Source: Streptomyces sp. HB132
GTDB taxonomy: Bacteria > Actinomycetota > Actinomycetes > Streptomycetales > Streptomycetaceae
Reading direction: 5' to 3'
DNA length: 64,000 bases
NCBI RefSeq assembly: GCF_016909575.1
Contig: NZ_JAFBGA010000001.1
Coordinates: 496,001-560,000, forward strand
In this document: positions 25,266-34,492 of the stretch, in pieces
How the letters are laid out: each line of letters starts with the position of its first letter
Position numbering within the stretch: the first letter of the stretch is position 1
Made by a program: the position numbers and the translations under genes
The notes under the pieces: generated by a model
The model's input: the letters and a program-made list of their open reading frames with translations, nothing else
What the model was told of the DNA's origin: nothing
Database searches by the model: none

Positions 25266-26225
25266 TCAGGCGACCGAGGCCGAACCCGGAGTGCCGATGG
25301 CGGCTCCGTCGGATTCGAGTGCCTGGCGGATCGCGGACGCGACCGCGGGATGCACCGGAAGGGCGAGATGGCCGATGCCGGTGACACGCACGTTCACCGC
25401 GTCGAGGTCGGGATGGTCGACGCAGGCCGTCTCGACCGGGAGCATCACCCTGTCCAGCTCGCTCCAGAAGCTGATGAAGCGAGTCCGGCAGTTCGGAGCG
25501 GGGCGGCGCAGTTCCTCGATCAGATCGGATCCGCTCCGCATCTGGCGGACGATGGGGTGGGCGCCGGCCAGTGGGGCGGCGGCGGTGCCGCCGTGCGGCG
25601 TGCCGAGGGTGACGAGTGTGCGTACCCGGCGGTCCCCGCCGAGCCGCTGCACGTAGTACCGCGCGATCAGACCGCCGAGGCTGTGGCCCACGATGTCGAT
25701 CTCGTGATGCCCGGTGCGGGCGCAGATCTCTTCCACATGGCGGTCGAGCAGCTCCGCCGCCGTGCGGATGTCGCAGGTCAGGGGCGAGTAGTTGAGTGAC
25801 TCGAGATGGTGCCAGCCGTGGCGGGCCAGGGAGCGGCGGAGGAGGACGAAGACGGAGCGGTTGTCGATGAAGCCGTGCAGGAGGACGACGGGTGGACGGT
25901 CCTCCGCCGCGGTGGGCAGCGCGGCCATGGTGGCCTGCGCGGTGGCCTGAGGCGTGTTCGTCCTGGGCAGCCCCGCCGGTTCCGCCGTACGGGTGATCCG
26001 GCCGGGGGAGGGTTCAGGTCCCGCTCCGGTGCCGGGTGCGGTATCGGGATGGGGCGGGGGCGCGGGGGTGCGGCGTTCCGGCGTGAGCCCGGACGGGTAC
26101 ATGAGCACGTGCCCGGCGAGGATCACCAGCTCCAGCGCGGTGGCTCTGACCAGCGTCGAAGACAGCCGGCTGGGGCGCAGGCACGGCCTGCGCAACAGTA
26201 GGGGTAGGAAGGACAGGACCTTCAT
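25266..26225 (-). CDS. secreted or membrane-anchored alpha/beta-hydrolase (lipase/PGAP1-like)
   Basis: 319 residues. The N-terminal hydrophobic stretch (STLVRATALELVILAGHVLMY) is an anchor or signal, followed by a proline-rich linker. The hydrolase core has VVLLHGFIDNRSV (oxyanion strand), DIVGHSLGGLIARYYV (nucleophile Ser in GHSLGG), TLVTLGTPHGG and a late His in TGIGHLALPVHPAV. This layout matches Streptomyces triacylglycerol lipases/esterases. ATG 26225 has GGAGG 7 bases upstream; longer frames lack one. Confidence 0.85.
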   Translation of the reverse strand: MKVLSFLPLLLRRPCLRPSRLSSTLVRATALELVILAGHVLMYPSGLTPERRTPAPPPHPDTAPGTGAGPEPSPGRITRTAEPAGLPRTNTPQATAQATMAALPTAAEDRPPVVLLHGFIDNRSVFVLLRRSLARHGWHHLESLNYSPLTCDIRTAAELLDRHVEEICARTGHHEIDIVGHSLGGLIARYYVQRLGGDRRVRTLVTLGTPHGGTAAAPLAGAHPIVRQMRSGSDLIEELRRPAPNCRTRFISFWSELDRVMLPVETACVDHPDLDAVNVRVTGIGHLALPVHPAVASAIRQALESDGAAIGTPGSASVA

Positions 26226-26565
26226 GGCCGACCTCCTGCACCGGCATCCGGGGAAGGCGGCTCCTGCCCCGTACACCCTCACGGGGGTCGCTACGGAGGT
26301 TCGTGCGGCCTGTCGCGGCCTGGGATCGCACCACCGTGCCGTGCGGCTGACGGCGCGGTGGTACGACGACCTCGTTGCGGCTCCCTCGACGGCGTTCCCC
26401 GCGCGGCCGGGGCCGCCCGGTGTCGGGAACGACGCCGGCGAACATATCCCATGTGTGATTTCCCCCTCCCGGTCCACCGCGAAACGGCGCCGTGCGGGAT
26501 GCTGCAGATAACGTTCGTTCACATCACCGGCCCTCCGGGTACGGGAGACGCATGTGGAGGCTTTG
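26226..26565. other. divergent intergenic region, hydrolase / icmB
   Basis: 340 bases without a convincing gene. It must hold promoters for both flanking genes. Relatively A/T-rich patches are at 26430-26470 and 26505-26525 (CAGATAACGTTCGTTCAC, which contains the palindrome AACGTT). No clear -35/-10 pair is seen. Confidence 0.4.
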
Positions 26566-26979
26566 ATGGGTGTGACCGGTCCGATCCGTGTGGTGGTGGC
26601 CAAGCCGGGCCTCGACGGCCATGACCGTGGGGCCAAGGTGATCGCCCGGGCGCTGCGGGACGCGGGCATGGAGGTCATCTACACGGGGCTCCACCAGACT
26701 CCCGAGCAGATCGTCGACACGGCGATCCAGGAGGACGCCGACGCCATCGGCCTCTCGATCCTCTCCGGTGCGCACAACACGCTCTTCGCCAAGGTCATCG
26801 AGCTGTTGAAGGAGCGCGACGCCGAGGACATCAAGGTGTTCGGCGGCGGCATCATCCCCGAGGCGGACATCGCTCCGCTGAAGAAGCAGGGCGTGGCCGA
26901 GATCTTCACCCCGGGTGCGACGACGACCTCGATCGTCGACTGGGTGAACGCTCACGTCCGCCAGCCTGCCGAGGCCTGA
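26566..26979 (+). CDS. icmB: cobalamin-binding small subunit of isobutyryl-CoA mutase
   Basis: 137 residues, a stand-alone B12-binding domain. The lower-ligand motif DxHxxG is [10 protein letters not shown] (Asp17, His19, Gly22), followed by [11 protein letters not shown] and [12 protein letters not shown], which cradle the nucleotide tail of adenosylcobalamin. It pairs with a large subunit (IcmA) to interconvert isobutyryl-CoA and n-butyryl-CoA, feeding fatty acid and polyketide precursors. In Streptomyces icmA lies elsewhere, and none is seen here. ATG 26566 has GGAGG 5 bases upstream; ATG 26554 is the alternative. Related MCM small domains are longer fusions, so IcmB is preferred. Confidence 0.88.
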   Translation: MGVTGPIRVVVAKPGLDGHDRGAKVIARALRDAGMEVIYTGLHQTPEQIVDTAIQEDADAIGLSILSGAHNTLFAKVIELLKERDAEDIKVFGGGIIPEADIAPLKKQGVAEIFTPGATTTSIVDWVNAHVRQPAEA

Positions 26980-27191
26980 CCGCCCAGCCCGCGCCGGTGG
27001 TCCGAGTCCGGAGAGGTCCGGGCCGGGCCTCCTGGGTCCGGCCCCGGGCCGGGTGAGCGCCGGGCCGTGGATCTGCCGGGACCTGGTGCCGGGCCGGCGG
27101 AGGGAGCTCGGCGCGGGTCCGGGCCGGTGGATCCTCGCCCCCTGACCTGGCGCGCCTCACCCGGTGCGCTCCTGCCCACGCCCCTTCCCCG

Positions 27192-28817
27192 TCACTCCGT
27201 GCCCCCCTGGGCCAGCTCCGCGTCCATGGTGCCGCGCAGGCGCAGGGTGGAGACCAGGCGCTGGAAAGCCTCCGACCAGTAGCCACCCGCACCCGGAGAA
27301 GCACCTTCCGGTTCGTCCGGCGTGGTGGTGAGGACCGCGAGCCTCTCCGCCTCGGCGGGGTCCAGGCAGCGCTCGGCGAGGCCCATCACCCCGCTGAAGC
27401 TCCAGGGGTAGCTTCCCGCGTCCCGCGCGATGTCCAACGCATCGACCACCGACCGGCCGAGCGGCCCGTGCCACGGCACTGAGCAGACGCCGAGCAGCTG
27501 GAAGGCGTCGGACAGGCCGTGTGCCGCTATGAAGCCGGCGACCCAGAGCGCCCGTTCGCCGGGGGGCAGGGTGGCGAGGAGCTTCGACCGCTCCGCCAGC
27601 GACGCCGTCCCGGGGCCGTTCGCCGGAGGTGTAGAGGGGGTGCCGAGCAGCGCCCGCGCCCAGTCGGGATCCCGTTGCCGCACAGCGGCCCGGCACCAGG
27701 CGGCGTGCAGTTCGCCGGACCAGCCGTCGGCGACCGGCAGTGCCACGAGCGCCTGTGCCGTCCGCCCGCCGAACCTCTCCCGCCAGACACAGAGCGGGGT
27801 CGACTCCACCAACTGACCCAGCCACCAGGACCGTTCACCACGACCCGAGGGCGGTGTCGGCACCACGCCGTCGCGTTGCATCGCGGCGTCGCACTCGTGC
27901 GGTGCCTCCACTGCGATGGACAGGGCATCCCCCGTACGGTCGGGGTTCACGCAGGACGTGGCACGGGCCGCCATCCGGCGGGCGAGCGCCGAATCGGGCA
28001 GCGCGGACAGCAGTTCGGCCGCCGTGTAACGGACGTTACGACTGCGGTCCGTGAGGGCGCCCTCCAGGAACGCCTCGTCGGCCGCGGAGAGGCCGGATCG
28101 CAGGGAGTCGAGGAACATCAGCCGGTCCTCGGCCCGCTCGGAGGACCAGGTACCGGCGAGCAGGGAGCGGGCGGCCCCGGGGTCCTCCTCCCTGAGGGCT
28201 CCGAGCAGCGCGACCCGCTCGGCGAAGAGGCCCTCCTCCCACAGCACGCCGACCTCCTCGGGATCCGTTGTGTCCGGGCGCGGCGCGCCGCGGGACGAGG
28301 CCCGCAGCGCGAACCTCCACTCGGGATTCAGCGCCGCCAGCCAGAGCCCGCGCGGCCCGGCGAATTCCAGGACGTGCGGACGAAGGTCCGTACGCGCTCT
28401 CGCCGCGTCCAGCAGAGCGGGCAGCAACTCCGCGGGCGCCCGGTAGCCGTGCGCACCCGCGGAGGCCAGCCACTGGGGGATGAGCTCGGTGAGATCGGGA
28501 GCCGCTCCCCGGCGCCCGCCGCCGGAGGGTGCCGACCGGTCGGCGAGCAACTGGGCGAGCCTGCGGCGTGCGGCGGCAGGCAGCGGTGGCCGGGGATCGG
28601 CGGGAGCGGGCTTTGGCAGTGCGGTCCGGCCGGCCGGCCGCAGAGCCGCCCTGCGCCGCACGGTATGAACCGCCGCCGCGTCGAGTAGCGCCGCCGGGCC
28701 GGCCGCGGCGCCGTCCCCCATCCGGAGCGGGCGCCGGTCGGTGCCGAGCAGGGCCGAGGTGACGAGGTCTTCCCAGGGGGCGCTCAGGGGCACGCCGGTC
28801 GTGTCGGAGGTGGGCAT
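27192..28817 (-). CDS. DUF5691 protein (HEAT-like helical repeats)
   Basis: 541 residues, almost wholly helical, with HEAT-like segments in the middle (LLGALREEDPGAARSLLAGT, DRLMFLDSLRSGL, FLEGALTDRSRNVRYTAAEL). It starts APWEDLVTSALLGTDRRPL, which I recognise as the DUF5691 start. No catalytic motif is visible, so a scaffold or adaptor role is likely. ATG 28817 has GGAAAGGG upstream. It lies 66 bases downstream of the SWIM gene on the same strand, and both face the MoxR/DUF5682/vWA operon, a grouping I know from other actinobacteria. Confidence 0.75.
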   Translation of the reverse strand: MPTSDTTGVPLSAPWEDLVTSALLGTDRRPLRMGDGAAAGPAALLDAAAVHTVRRRAALRPAGRTALPKPAPADPRPPLPAAARRRLAQLLADRSAPSGGGRRGAAPDLTELIPQWLASAGAHGYRAPAELLPALLDAARARTDLRPHVLEFAGPRGLWLAALNPEWRFALRASSRGAPRPDTTDPEEVGVLWEEGLFAERVALLGALREEDPGAARSLLAGTWSSERAEDRLMFLDSLRSGLSAADEAFLEGALTDRSRNVRYTAAELLSALPDSALARRMAARATSCVNPDRTGDALSIAVEAPHECDAAMQRDGVVPTPPSGRGERSWWLGQLVESTPLCVWRERFGGRTAQALVALPVADGWSGELHAAWCRAAVRQRDPDWARALLGTPSTPPANGPGTASLAERSKLLATLPPGERALWVAGFIAAHGLSDAFQLLGVCSVPWHGPLGRSVVDALDIARDAGSYPWSFSGVMGLAERCLDPAEAERLAVLTTTPDEPEGASPGAGGYWSEAFQRLVSTLRLRGTMDAELAQGGTE

Positions 28818-28883
28818 CGGTTCCCTTTCCGGTGGTCCGGGCCTCGCGGGCAAGGAGGTGCGTCTGATCGGGAGGGCGGTGCG

Positions 28884-30293
28884 TCAGGCCAGCGCGACGG
28901 CAGCCCCCGGTCCGGCGCTCTCAGCGGCCTCGGGGCACCAGGCGGCCAGCGGGTCGAAACCCCGGTGCCCGCACTCGCCGAACACCGTCAGGGGGCCACC
29001 ACCGGAGAGCGCCACGAGCTTCCACAGGCCCGGCCGGGACAGCGCCGAGGGTGCGACCGGCAGGGCGGATCCGTCGGTCCGGCCGGCCAGCTGCCAGCCG
29101 TCCGCGGACGGCACGGGTATGACGTCGCGCAGCGTGGCCGGCCAGGCATCGAGCCAGGGGTCGTCCCGCAGGGCCTTCCCGTACGCGGCGACGGCATCGG
29201 CCGTCGTACCGCCGGGCGGTGGTGCTGTCGTGACGACCGGCTCGCCGAACCGCGGTCCCAGCACGACCCGTAGACCTCCGCCGCCCGGATAGGGCGTCAC
29301 CTCGGCGTCGATCACCGCGCCCACCGGCAGCGTCTGGGCGGGGGAGCGCCCCGGCGATCCGTAGGACAGCAGCAGCGCGGTACGCGCCGACTCCCTGCCG
29401 TACAGCCAGATGCGGCGGGTGACGATCCTGCCCTCCGGCGCGTCGTGCAGTGCGAGGACCAGCCACTGGTCGCGGATGGCCGGGCCCTCCGCAGAGGCCG
29501 TCAGCCCCACCCTCGCGCGGACCGTGGCCGCCAGCGGGGCGGGCAGCCGGTCGAGCCCCAGCCAGGCGGAGTCCAGCAGGTGCAGCAGCGCGCACTCCTC
29601 CAGCAGCCGTGCCGGCCAGCCGGGCCCCGAAGCAGCTACCGAGCCCATCTCCCGCACACGGCCTGCGAGTCCCGGGGCCTGAGCGTCGATCATGCGCGCC
29701 GCTGTCTCCTCCCACAGTCCGTAGTCCGGCCGGTCCGTCGTCGCGAGTCCGCCGCGCAGCAGGTCGGTGAGCCGCTGGTCCAGCTCCTGCGCCCCGCCCG
29801 TGACGCGCTCGGCCCTGCGCTCGGCGCGACGGGCCGCGGCCCTGCCCGCAGACACCGCGGCCGCAGGGTCCTCCGGCGCTGCGACTCCCTGCCCGCGCCG
29901 GTCAGCCAGCCACTGCAGGACCCATGGCGGCTCCTGAGCCTCCGGTATCGGCGCGCCGGAGGAGAGGAGCAGCAGCAGCCCCAAAACATGCCCGCACGGG
30001 CGGCTGCCACCGGTGCAACTGCACGTGTGGGAAACCCCGTCGGTGTCGACCGCCGTGCGGTACGGCACGCCGTCGCCCCGGCAGACACCCCATACCGCGC
30101 CCGGGCCGGCGTGACCCGCGTCGGACCACACGTGTTCCGACGCGAGTGCCAGGCCGACGCCCCGTGTCGCTTCGTCAGGAGCGAGCGCCAGCACCTGCTC
30201 CCTCGTCCGACGCACCACCGGGTGGGTGGAGCGCCGGGTTTCTCCCCTGTGAGACAGCACCATGAGAACGACGGTAGGACGTGCCACTGACAA
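28884..30293 (-). CDS. SWIM zinc-finger protein
   Basis: 469 residues. The SWIM motif CxCx(n)CxH is HTCSCTGGSRPCGHVLGLLL at about residues 90-110, with the two Cys pairs and the His intact; such fingers bind DNA or protein. The rest is helical (ARRAERRAERVTGG coiled region), then a beta-rich C-terminal half. The start is uncertain: TTG 30293 has GGAG 4 bases upstream, while ATG 30263 (MVLSHRGE) lacks one. Same direction as the DUF5691 gene and divergent from the AAA/DUF5682/vWA operon, so it is a likely part of the same machine. Confidence 0.82.
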   Translation of the reverse strand: MSVARPTVVLMVLSHRGETRRSTHPVVRRTREQVLALAPDEATRGVGLALASEHVWSDAGHAGPGAVWGVCRGDGVPYRTAVDTDGVSHTCSCTGGSRPCGHVLGLLLLLSSGAPIPEAQEPPWVLQWLADRRGQGVAAPEDPAAAVSAGRAAARRAERRAERVTGGAQELDQRLTDLLRGGLATTDRPDYGLWEETAARMIDAQAPGLAGRVREMGSVAASGPGWPARLLEECALLHLLDSAWLGLDRLPAPLAATVRARVGLTASAEGPAIRDQWLVLALHDAPEGRIVTRRIWLYGRESARTALLLSYGSPGRSPAQTLPVGAVIDAEVTPYPGGGGLRVVLGPRFGEPVVTTAPPPGGTTADAVAAYGKALRDDPWLDAWPATLRDVIPVPSADGWQLAGRTDGSALPVAPSALSRPGLWKLVALSGGGPLTVFGECGHRGFDPLAAWCPEAAESAGPGAAVALA

Positions 30294-30425
30294 TCGGCTC
30301 CGACCGGCGATCGCGCCCCTTCCGCGAGGGCTTGACCACTTCGCCGGTGTGCGCCTCTCGACGAAGGGAGAGGGCCGGTCAACGGAATCGGGGGATTCGG
30401 ATGAACCGCGTCATGCGCACCACCC

Positions 30426-30833
30426 ATGCCGGACGCACCCATCGCGCCGGACACGTCACCGGCGCCCGGCCGTGCCGCCCGCGCTGCCGCGGCGGCTGTC
30501 CGCGACCCCGCGTTCGGTCTCGGCGGCTGCTCGGAAGGCGCCGTCGACAGCGGCGACGAGGCAGGGGGCGAGACCTGAGGGGCGACGTACGAAGTCACCG
30601 GCACCAGTGCCGACGGCATCCGGTTCCACAGCGGCGGCGGCACGGCCGTGGAGCCCGGGACCGAGATCGTCGTGTCCCCGCGCCGGCCGTGGAGGAGGAC
30701 CACTGTCACTCCACGCGGCAGTGTGCCCCCGGCGGTCATGCCTGCCGTATCGGCCGCTGACGCGGCGGATCTCGCCTGCGCCATCACGGACAAGGGCGAA
30801 GCATCGAGGAGGTGGAGGACGAGGCACCCCTGA
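30426..30833 (+). pseudogene. degraded small secreted/MmpS-like protein gene
   Basis: One frame from ATG 30426 reads 50 codons to a TGA at 30576, then continues in the same frame to 30833. Protein-like text lies on both sides: GLGGCSEGAVDSGDEAGGET before the stop and ATYEVTGTSADGIRFHSGG after it. The YEVTGT strand, a later PW motif and ACAITDKG recall the extracytoplasmic domain of MmpS-like accessory proteins in Streptomyces. The 3' end seems shifted, because the motif IEEVEDEAP continues in another frame. The in-frame stop and the shift make it a remnant. The family call is tentative. Confidence 0.4.
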
Positions 30834-30909
30834 CGAGCGGCGACGCGTGGCGGCGGTCTCGCCCGTCTTGGGCCGACCCTCCAGGCGCGCCCGGAACGAC
30901 ATGGGAGCG

Positions 30910-30990
30910 GCACCGGGAAACGACCCCGGACCGGCACCGGGAAACGACCCCGGACCGGCACCGGGAAACGACCCCGGACCGGCACCGGGA
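30910..30990. repeat. 24-bp tandem direct repeat, 3.4 copies
   Basis: Three identical 24-base units (beginning GCACCGGGAAACGACCCC) run from 30910 to 30981, followed by nine bases of a fourth. They lie 66 bases before the MoxR-type ATPase start, in the divergent intergenic region. The units could be regulator sites or slippage products. A 24-base period keeps any reading frame, but no real gene covers them. Confidence 0.9.
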
Positions 30991-31055
30991 CCGATTGTCA
31001 GTGGCATGGTGCACCGTGGAAACCGCATCGGATCGACCGATCCGGAGGGGGATCC

Positions 31056-32168
31056 ATGACCGTGTCCGTACAGACCGACGCGCCCGGCGGCGAAGTCCTG
31101 AGGCCGCACGCCGAGCACGCCTTCGCCGACGAGCTCACGGCGCTCGCCGCTGCCGACGACCGCCCCAGACCCACCCGTTGGAAGCTTTCGCCATGGGCGG
31201 TCTCCACCTATCTGCTCGGCGGGACACTCCCGGACGGCACTCTGATCACCCCGAAGTACGTGGGTCCGCGCCGTCTCGTCGAAGTCGCCGTGACCACGCT
31301 CGCCACCGACCGTGCCCTCCTGCTTCTCGGCGTTCCGGGGACGGCCAAGACCTGGGTGTCCGAACACCTCGCCGCAGCCGTCAGCGGGGACTCGACCCTG
31401 CTCGTCCAGGGCACCGCGGGCACCCCCGAGGAGGCCGTCCGCTACGGGTGGGACTACGCGCGGCTGCTGGCCCACGGGCCCAGCCGCGAGGCGCTGGTGC
31501 CGAGCCCCGTCATGCGGGCCATGGCGGAGGGCATGACCGTCCGCGTCGAGGAGCTCACCCGCATCCCCGCCGACGTCCAGGACGCGCTCATCACGATCCT
31601 GTCGGAGAAGACGCTCCCCGTCCCGGAGCTCGGACAAGAAGTGCAGGCGGTGCGGGGGTTCAACCTCGTCGCCACGGCGAACGACCGCGACCGAGGGGTC
31701 AACGAGCTCTCGAGTGCCCTGCGCAGGCGGTTCAACACCGTCGTGCTGCCACTGCCCGCGACCCCCGAGGCGGAGGTGGACATCGTGTCCCGGCGGGTGG
31801 CCCAGATCGGACACTCGCTCGACCTGCCTCCCGCACCCGACGGCGCGGCCGAGATCCGACGCGTCGTCACGGTCTTCCGCGAACTGCGCGACGGCATCAC
31901 CACGGACGGCCGCACCAAGCTCAAGTCGCCGTCCGGGACGCTGTCCACGGCCGAGGCCATCTCCGTCGTCACCGGCGGTCTCGCGCTCGCCGCCCACTTC
32001 GGCGACGGTGTCCTGCGCCCCGGTGACGTGGCCGCGGGCGTCATCGGTGCCGTCGTCCGGGACACCGCTGCCGACCGCGCGGTCTGGCAGGAGTACGTGG
32101 AGACCGTCGTCCGGGAGCGGGACGGCTGGAAGGACTTCTACCGCGCCTGCCGTGAGGCCGCCGAATGA
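31056..32168 (+). CDS. MoxR-type AAA+ ATPase
   Basis: 370 residues. Walker A is LGVPGTAKTW (about 91-100), the Walker B-like strand is MTVRVEELTRIPADVQDAL with the Glu-Glu pair, sensor 1 is FNLVATANDRDRG and the arginine finger region is ELSSALRRRFNTVVLPLP. The C-terminal lid (about 255-370) is helical. MoxR ATPases work with vWA proteins as chaperone-like machines for assembly or metal insertion, and appear in predicted conflict systems. The stop overlaps the DUF5682 ATG (ATGA), and that gene overlaps the vWA gene, so the three are one operon. Confidence 0.9.
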   Translation: MTVSVQTDAPGGEVLRPHAEHAFADELTALAAADDRPRPTRWKLSPWAVSTYLLGGTLPDGTLITPKYVGPRRLVEVAVTTLATDRALLLLGVPGTAKTWVSEHLAAAVSGDSTLLVQGTAGTPEEAVRYGWDYARLLAHGPSREALVPSPVMRAMAEGMTVRVEELTRIPADVQDALITILSEKTLPVPELGQEVQAVRGFNLVATANDRDRGVNELSSALRRRFNTVVLPLPATPEAEVDIVSRRVAQIGHSLDLPPAPDGAAEIRRVVTVFRELRDGITTDGRTKLKSPSGTLSTAEAISVVTGGLALAAHFGDGVLRPGDVAAGVIGAVVRDTAADRAVWQEYVETVVRERDGWKDFYRACREAAE

Positions 32169-34492
32169 CACCCCTCGCCGGGGGGACGCCCACGGCTCCC
32201 GGGGGACCGCTGCTGATGGGGGTGCGCCACCACGGGCCCGGCTCCGCACGCGCGGTCCTGGCAGCCCTCGATGCAGCGCGGCCGAGCGCCGTGCTCGTCG
32301 AAGGGCCGCCCGAGGGGGACGCGTTGCTGCCCCTCGCCGCGCACCGTCGCATGCGTCCGCCGGTCGCGCTCCTCGCCCACGCCGTGGACGACCCGGGGCG
32401 CGCCGCGTTCTGGCCGCTGGCCGACTTCTCGCCCGAGTGGGTGGCGATCCGCTGGGCGTCGGCGCGGGGGATCCCCGTGCGCTTCGTCGACCTGCCCGCC
32501 GCCCACTCCCTGGCGCTGACGGAACACCGGGACGGCGGGCCGGGGGAGGGCCGGGGCATCGGGGGCATCGACCCGATCGGAATCCTCGCCGGGACCGCGG
32601 GATACGACGATCCCGAGCGCTGGTGGGAGGACGTCGTCGAGCACCGTGGGGCGGCCGGCGGACCGGCCGACCCGCGCGCGCCGTTCGCCGCGCTCGCCGA
32701 GGCGATGACGGCACTGCGTGAGGCGCACGGGGACGGAGGGCATCCGCAGGACGCCGTCCGGGAGGCGTGCATGCGTCTTCAGCTGCGCGCCGCCCGCAAG
32801 GAGTTCGGCGACGACATCGCGGTGGTCTGCGGTGCGTGGCACGTGCCCGCACTCGGGGCGAGGACCACGGTCGCCGCCGACCGGGCACTCCTCAAGGGGA
32901 TGCCCAGGGTCAGGGCGGAGCTGACCTGGGTGCCGTGGACCCATCGCAGGCTCGCGCGGCACAGCGGATACGGCGCGGGGATCGATTCGCCCGGTTGGTA
33001 CGGGCATCTCTTCGCGGCCCCGGACCGGCCCGTGGAGCGCTGGATGACGAAGGTGGCGGGACTGCTGCGCGACACGGACAGGCCCGTCTCCTCCGCGCAC
33101 GTCATCGAGGCGGTCCGGCTCGCAGGGACGCTGGCCGCCCTGCGCTGGCGCCCTGCCGTCGGCCTGGCCGAGGCCACGGACGCGGTCAGGGCCGTCATGT
33201 GCGAGGGATCCGATGTGCCGCTCGCCCTGGTGCGGGACCAGCTCGTCGTCGGCGAGATCCTGGGCGAGGTGCCGGACACCGCGCCCGCCGTCCCGCTCCA
33301 GCGCGACCTGGACAGGCAGCAGCGCTCGCTGAGGCTCAGGCCCGAGGCGGAGCGGCGTGACCTGGAGCTCGATCTGCGCAAGGAGACCGACGCGGCCCGC
33401 AGTTGTCTGCTGCACCGGCTGCGGCTCCTCGGAGTCGAGTGGGGCGAACCCTCCGAGGGCCGGGGCAGCACGGGGACGTTCCGGGAGAGCTGGCGGCTGC
33501 GCTGGGAGCCCGAGCTGTTCGTCCGGATCGCCGAGGCCGGCGTGTGGGGCACCACCGTGCTCGGCGCCGCGACCGCCAGGGCGGAATCGGACGCCCTGTC
33601 CGCGTCGTCGCTCGCCGCGGTGACCGCGCTCGCCGAGCAGTGCCTCCTGTGCGGTCTGTCCGGGGCGTTGCCCGTCGTGATGAGTGCCCTCGCCCACCGG
33701 GCCGCCCTCGACGCGGACGTCGGCCACCTCGCGGACGCGCTGCCGGCCCTGGCCCGCTCCCTGCGGTACGGCGACGTACGGTCCACCGACACCGCGGCCC
33801 TGGGGGAAGTGGCCGTCGGCCTCGCCGAGCGCGTCTGCGTGGGACTGCCGCCCGCCTGCACCGGTCTCGACGCGGACGCCGCGGCGGAGGCACAACGCCG
33901 GGTGGACGGAGTGCACCGGGCGATCGGGCTGCTCGCCGCCGCCGAGGTGCGGGCGGACGGGCTGTCGGAGCGGTGGGCCGGAGCCCTCCACAAGCTGTGC
34001 GCGAGGGATGCCGTCGCAGGCGTCGTCAGGGGCCGTGCCACGCGACTGCTCCTGGACGACGGGCGGCTGGCCGGGAGCGAGGCCGCGCGTCTGATGGGAC
34101 TGGCCCTCTCGCCCGGTACCGAACCGGCCGACGCGGCTGCGTGGATCGAGGGCTTCGTCGGCGGAGCGGCGGGCGGGGGCCTGCTGCTCGTCCACGACGA
34201 CCGGCTCCTCGTGCTCGTCGACACGTGGCTGACGGGCATACCGGCCGACACGTTCGCCGCCGTACTGCCCCTGTTGCGCCGTACGTTCTCGACCTATGAC
34301 CCGGGTGTGCGGCGCACGTTGGGCGAGCTCGTCCGGCGCGGTCCGGATCCCGGCAGGGCGCGCGACGAGGGCGCGAACGGCGCGCACGGGTTCGGCGACG
34401 GATTCGACGAGGAACGGGCGGACGCGGTGGTTCCGGTGCTCCGGCTGCTGCTCGGCATCGAGGCCCCGGCCGAGCGGGCGGCGACCGGATGA
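32165..34492 (+). CDS. DUF5682 protein (ChaN/TraB-like N-terminal fold)
   Basis: 775 residues. It opens MGVRHHGPGSARAV and SAVLVEGPPEGDALL, the His and Glu motifs that resemble the TIKI/TraB/EreA-ChaN superfamily of putative metal-dependent hydrolases; a further conserved block is VCGAWHVPAL near residue 225. The remainder is helical, without known motifs. It is coupled on both sides by ATGA overlaps to the MoxR ATPase and vWA genes. The enzymatic role is unproven; it may be the client or effector of the ATPase-vWA pair. Confidence 0.78.
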   Translation: MTPLAGGTPTAPGGPLLMGVRHHGPGSARAVLAALDAARPSAVLVEGPPEGDALLPLAAHRRMRPPVALLAHAVDDPGRAAFWPLADFSPEWVAIRWASARGIPVRFVDLPAAHSLALTEHRDGGPGEGRGIGGIDPIGILAGTAGYDDPERWWEDVVEHRGAAGGPADPRAPFAALAEAMTALREAHGDGGHPQDAVREACMRLQLRAARKEFGDDIAVVCGAWHVPALGARTTVAADRALLKGMPRVRAELTWVPWTHRRLARHSGYGAGIDSPGWYGHLFAAPDRPVERWMTKVAGLLRDTDRPVSSAHVIEAVRLAGTLAALRWRPAVGLAEATDAVRAVMCEGSDVPLALVRDQLVVGEILGEVPDTAPAVPLQRDLDRQQRSLRLRPEAERRDLELDLRKETDAARSCLLHRLRLLGVEWGEPSEGRGSTGTFRESWRLRWEPELFVRIAEAGVWGTTVLGAATARAESDALSASSLAAVTALAEQCLLCGLSGALPVVMSALAHRAALDADVGHLADALPALARSLRYGDVRSTDTAALGEVAVGLAERVCVGLPPACTGLDADAAAEAQRRVDGVHRAIGLLAAAEVRADGLSERWAGALHKLCARDAVAGVVRGRATRLLLDDGRLAGSEAARLMGLALSPGTEPADAAAWIEGFVGGAAGGGLLLVHDDRLLVLVDTWLTGIPADTFAAVLPLLRRTFSTYDPGVRRTLGELVRRGPDPGRARDEGANGAHGFGDGFDEERADAVVPVLRLLLGIEAPAERAATG

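Noticed and set aside
30910..30990. CRISPR array
   Set aside because: The units are directly adjacent with no spacers, and there are no cas genes.
30456..32888. 810-codon minus-strand frame across the module intergenic region
   Set aside because: Arg/Pro-rich shadow of the MoxR and DUF5682 genes; no motif.
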